From Berkiella_A sp963976875 (GTDB lineage Bacteria > Pseudomonadota > Gammaproteobacteria > Berkiellales > Berkiellaceae), in the NCBI GenBank assembly GCA_963976875.1, contig CAXBML010000023.1, positions 1-45,595 of the forward strand: 45,595 bases of DNA. Reading direction: 5' to 3'. The notes beneath the pieces are model-generated. The model was not told the DNA's origin, searched no databases, and saw only the letters and a list, made by a program, of their open reading frames with translations. The translations under genes were made by a program, and so were the position numbers. Shown here one piece after another: positions 42,567 through 45,595 of the stretch (positions are counted from its first letter, which is position 1; the number at the start of each line of letters is the position of its first letter).

Positions 42567-45275
42567 ATGGTTAATCCTGTAGTTACACGCAAAATAACAA
42601 ATCTTTTTAACAGGTTACCCGAAGAGCCCACACTAAAACAATCTCTCAATCAAGGACAGCAAGTTTTTACCGAGCTAGAAACAATCTTTAACTTCCTTGA
42701 GTCAAATAAACCCATTTTTGAAAATGAGCTAGATTGGGATTTGTTTTGCTTAATGGTGGGAATACAACAGCTCAGTTTGGCTATTGCTAAAGATGTTGCA
42801 GAAGGTGATAAGCCATTAGAAATACGAGCCTTGCAAATCCAAGCAATTAAAGAATTTTGTGAGCATTGGCCACTTTGCAATGCTTTTCCAAAAGATTCAG
42901 TTGTAAATTTACTCACTAATGACAGTTTAGATTATTACTTAAATCAGCATGAAGCTAACGAGCAAGCATCCCTAGAGCACATTGCAAAAACTAGCATTGC
43001 TTTTGGTTTGACTGACGCGCAAATGTTTGATGTGATAAAGCAGTTGCAGCTCATGTTGTTTTATGCACAAAAAAAAAGTAAAACTAACAGGTTCGGTGAG
43101 AGCATGGTGCTGCCTGCTTTTACCGCAGACCAAGAAGTTAGGCTTGCTAAAATTGAGGGCGCTCATAACTTAATTTTTAAAGGGCACCTTGTATTGAATC
43201 AACTTAGTCGACAGATTCAAACGGGCAAGTATAACGTTAAGGAGCTGTATTTCAAATTCACCAATAACATAGAGGCATTACATTATTACTTATGTAATCA
43301 GTTCATCAAAATGCTTGCGCAAACAGGCTCATATGATACAAATGCCAGGGTTAAGTTCAAAACCATTAAAAGTCAATTCCGTGATGTTTTGTTGGCGGTC
43401 TCACAACAATCAGGATCCAGCAAGCTTTTGATAGACTATGAAGAGTCCCTCGACACGAACCATTTGGGAAGACGTTCTTTCAACTTTTACGGCTCAGAAT
43501 ATTATGATAACTTCCTAGACAAAGAACTGGACGTGGAAAGTTTAGCCAATATTAATCCTTGGTTAAAATCACTTATAGATGAACTAGAACACTTTCGAAG
43601 GCATTATTTAGTTCGTTTTTCAAAAGCAAAAGTAAAAAATGCCATTGAAAAAGTAGCAAAGAACTGTGAACAAATAATAAGCAAACTTAATATAAAGAAT
43701 TCTGTTCATCGAAAAACCATAAATAAACTGCAACAAGTAGTAGAAGAAAGATCAGCCCTCGAAGGTATAAACGAGGGTGATATTGATATCCTACAAATTT
43801 CAGCTCTACATGGTACTAACACTGGAATATTTGCCTCTTTGCCTATGTCGGGTTACGAACTCATGAACACAGGTAAATTAAACGAATTTAACATTACTCC
43901 ATTTTCAGGTGAGCTTTGTGTAGGTGCATTTGGTGTGAATAACAGCAGTATATCGACAGTCCCATTTTCCGGCATGCATTTGGCCATGCGTTATACAATA
44001 AATCACTATTTTGATTCTAAAGCGACCGTTAGGCAGGTGAAATCTTTTGTTCAAGAGATGGAGCTGAAGTTAGCCAAAAATAACTTATTGTTTAAAAAGA
44101 TTGGTGATTGCTATCATACGGCTAGCTTTGCAAAGTTTATATTTTCTTTCAAACGTCTGTTGCGAATCCACCCCCCCTTAGACTTAGTCAGTGCTGATGA
44201 ATGGACTGAACTTATGGACATAAAGATACCAGCTATACTAAAACGAATAAAAAATGACTTTGAGATATTTAAGTGCAGTAAAGAATACCGTAAATATATG
44301 CCTAAGACAGAAGATCCAAGTGGCAATAGAGGGTACAAATATCATGATTATAGCTATTTCAACGATCTACATAATATTGAATCATTTATTAAGCAGCTTG
44401 AAGCAATACTACACTCTAACCATGAAACAATTAACTTTCAGGAATCAAAATACCTAAATAATCCAGCACCATTGCTGATTTCAACTGAAAACACTTATGC
44501 AAAAGGTCGCGGTAACTTTTCAGTAGCAGAAAGAAATGTCTTTTGTAATATGGCTTTCGGAAGAGAGGTTAAAGCTGTTTTTGTAAATGATTCAGACATT
44601 CCCCAAGTCAATTCATATTTTACAAGTAATGGCATTCATAATATTGCTGTGAGGCCATTTTCTAGTATTGAAAAAGCTTATCTTTATGAAATAGCTGCTG
44701 CTCCATTTTTCGCAGACATTCTTTCTAGGCGCAAGCTCAGTATTTTATCAAATCCCAAAAATAAAAAATTATATCGCGCTAAACCTATATTATTAAAAAA
44801 TCCTATTACTGATGAGAAACGAAGCGGGCATATGCTTGCCAAAATACAATTGCGTGTTCAAGCAATTCAAAACTATCAACACTTAAAGAGAAAGATAATT
44901 ATCTCGGGTATTGGAAGTTCTTTGGCTATAGCTGGAAGTATATTATTAAGTCCTATTTTAGCTAGCATTGCAATTACTTGTAGTTTGCTGGCTAGTGGAG
45001 CAGCATTATTCTGGTCTTATCGCAAGACCAAAATAAAACTGACCCAAGATCATCAAAATGAAATTTACAGAAACTTTGTTCTTGCATTAAATAGCGATAA
45101 TGAGAAACAAAGTTATAGAACAGGTTATAAGTCTCAATCTGATGTCCAAGATTATATAAAGAGCTATTTAAAACCAAGCCATTACTCACCACAATACTAT
45201 TTAGGACTTACCCATGCTAAAGCGCAGCAAGACAATCAGTTGAATGTTGGCGCTAAGAAACTTCAATTACGTTAA
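42567..45275 (+). CDS. Large membrane effector-like protein with HGT motif
   Basis: A 902-aa protein, mostly helical, not assigned. A segment at about 410-440 reads ISALHGTNTGIFASL with H415-G-T, like the first motif of H-type ADP-ribosyltransferases (also seen in KptA). A possible later segment (PLLISTENTYAKGRGNF, about 632-648) could supply other positions, but no Tyr or Glu triad can be assigned. Residues about 776-820 hold two hydrophobic helices, and the last 80 residues are polar. There is no signal peptide. The size, lack of relatives and late membrane hairpin fit a translocated effector. The enzymatic call is a guess from one motif. RBS ACGAGAG precedes the ATG. Confidence 0.5.
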   Translation: MVNPVVTRKITNLFNRLPEEPTLKQSLNQGQQVFTELETIFNFLESNKPIFENELDWDLFCLMVGIQQLSLAIAKDVAEGDKPLEIRALQIQAIKEFCEHWPLCNAFPKDSVVNLLTNDSLDYYLNQHEANEQASLEHIAKTSIAFGLTDAQMFDVIKQLQLMLFYAQKKSKTNRFGESMVLPAFTADQEVRLAKIEGAHNLIFKGHLVLNQLSRQIQTGKYNVKELYFKFTNNIEALHYYLCNQFIKMLAQTGSYDTNARVKFKTIKSQFRDVLLAVSQQSGSSKLLIDYEESLDTNHLGRRSFNFYGSEYYDNFLDKELDVESLANINPWLKSLIDELEHFRRHYLVRFSKAKVKNAIEKVAKNCEQIISKLNIKNSVHRKTINKLQQVVEERSALEGINEGDIDILQISALHGTNTGIFASLPMSGYELMNTGKLNEFNITPFSGELCVGAFGVNNSSISTVPFSGMHLAMRYTINHYFDSKATVRQVKSFVQEMELKLAKNNLLFKKIGDCYHTASFAKFIFSFKRLLRIHPPLDLVSADEWTELMDIKIPAILKRIKNDFEIFKCSKEYRKYMPKTEDPSGNRGYKYHDYSYFNDLHNIESFIKQLEAILHSNHETINFQESKYLNNPAPLLISTENTYAKGRGNFSVAERNVFCNMAFGREVKAVFVNDSDIPQVNSYFTSNGIHNIAVRPFSSIEKAYLYEIAAAPFFADILSRRKLSILSNPKNKKLYRAKPILLKNPITDEKRSGHMLAKIQLRVQAIQNYQHLKRKIIISGIGSSLAIAGSILLSPILASIAITCSLLASGAALFWSYRKTKIKLTQDHQNEIYRNFVLALNSDNEKQSYRTGYKSQSDVQDYIKSYLKPSHYSPQYYLGLTHAKAQQDNQLNVGAKKLQLR

Positions 45276-45595
45276 CGCAGGGGGTGGTCAATATCAACTC
45301 TCTATAGGTGTTTGCTTGAAGTGGAAAAATAAAGAAAGAAATAAGGAAAGGATACCCAATCTAAAACACTGCTTATTGACATTAAACAGGAATCTCTAGT
45401 AGGAGATTATTTATTGGGGTTTCACGAAAGCCTGGGTTTGATTTGAATACAAATTTGTGCTTAAAAACTTTATTGGCTTTTAAAAAGGATTTCAGTACAG
45501 CCCTTAATTTGTCGAAATAATCAAATCTGTCAGCTCACACGGTAGTGTAAAGAATTCTGTGTCTGGCGATCTTTCAAAATGATCGCATACTTAAG
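45276..45595. other. Gene-free stretch at the window end
   Basis: About 320 bp. A small inverted repeat AATCTC-TAGTAG-GAGATT lies at about 45391-45408. I see no open frame that looks real and no U-tract terminator for the 902-aa gene. Confidence 0.4.

Noticed and set aside
1..45595. Prophage, integrase, tRNA-associated attachment sites
   Set aside because: No integrase, capsid, terminase or tRNA gene is visible; the only mobile-element traces are the repeats and a short transposase-like relic.

Overview
This 45.6 kb window is AT-rich and densely coding. It looks like a chromosomal segment of an intracellular (amoeba- or protist-associated) gammaproteobacterium of the Legionella/Coxiella/Berkiella kind. 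That is an inference from content: a plastid/rickettsial-type ATP/ADP translocase, two Fic-family proteins, and several genes carrying eukaryote-type domains (Dbl-homology RhoGEF-like, U-box-like, SH2-like, ankyrin, Sel1, YopJ/CE-clan-like) lie among ordinary gammaproteobacterial genes (cold-shock protein, RlpA, MgtE, glutamate dehydrogenase, LysR). I see no rRNA, tRNA, CRISPR array, prophage or intact insertion sequence.

Layout. 1-3000: remnant of a LysE-type exporter, a small unknown gene with an unusual repeat-flanked promoter, a DEDDh exonuclease, and a membrane ankyrin protein. 3.1-5.9 kb: a 100-bp repeat, a 665-aa RhoGEF-like effector candidate with a proline-rich tail, and a convergent U-box-like protein. 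6.1-13 kb: GNAT acetyltransferase, cold-shock protein, an unknown gene, a Fic protein with a palindrome over its start site, a Bcr-type exporter, RlpA and two unknowns. 13.1-16.9 kb: membrane-anchored spermidine-synthase-like protein, a possible small leader ORF, a divergent Fic-like protein and a convergent SH2-like protein. 17-19.7 kb: LemA/DUF2207 pair. 20-21.8 kb: ATP/ADP translocase. 22-24.4 kb: unknown effector-like protein and a small membrane protein. 24.8-29.6 kb: glutamate dehydrogenase, MgtE plus a Na/Ca-exchanger-type protein, and a glutaredoxin-MauE fusion. 29.6-30.5 kb: two related coiled-coil stress-type proteins. 31-36.9 kb: Sel1 protein, a possibly frameshifted unknown gene, a NADAR protein, an alpha/beta hydrolase and a YopJ-like protein preceded by the second copy of the 100-bp repeat. 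37-39.7 kb: HD hydrolase and HAD phosphatase, divergent from LysR and KptA (RNA 2'-phosphotransferase). 39.9-45.3 kb: DUF3592 membrane protein with a small partner, an unknown protein, and a 902-aa membrane protein with an HGT motif.

Two things stand out most. First, a 100-bp repeat (about 96 % identical, carrying hairpins) sits in the same orientation and at almost the same distance (76 and 79 nt) upstream of the start codons of two unrelated effector-like genes 33 kb apart, so it may be a shared regulatory leader or a mobile element donating a promoter. Second, the divergent HD-HAD / LysR-KptA block looks like a small regulated RNA-end or nucleotide-phosphate processing locus, with a NADAR gene a few kb away. 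The Dbl-homology-like protein is also notable because bacterial RhoGEFs usually use unrelated folds.

All family calls come from motif reading without database searches. Coordinates of start codons are adjusted where a ribosome binding site favours a different start.
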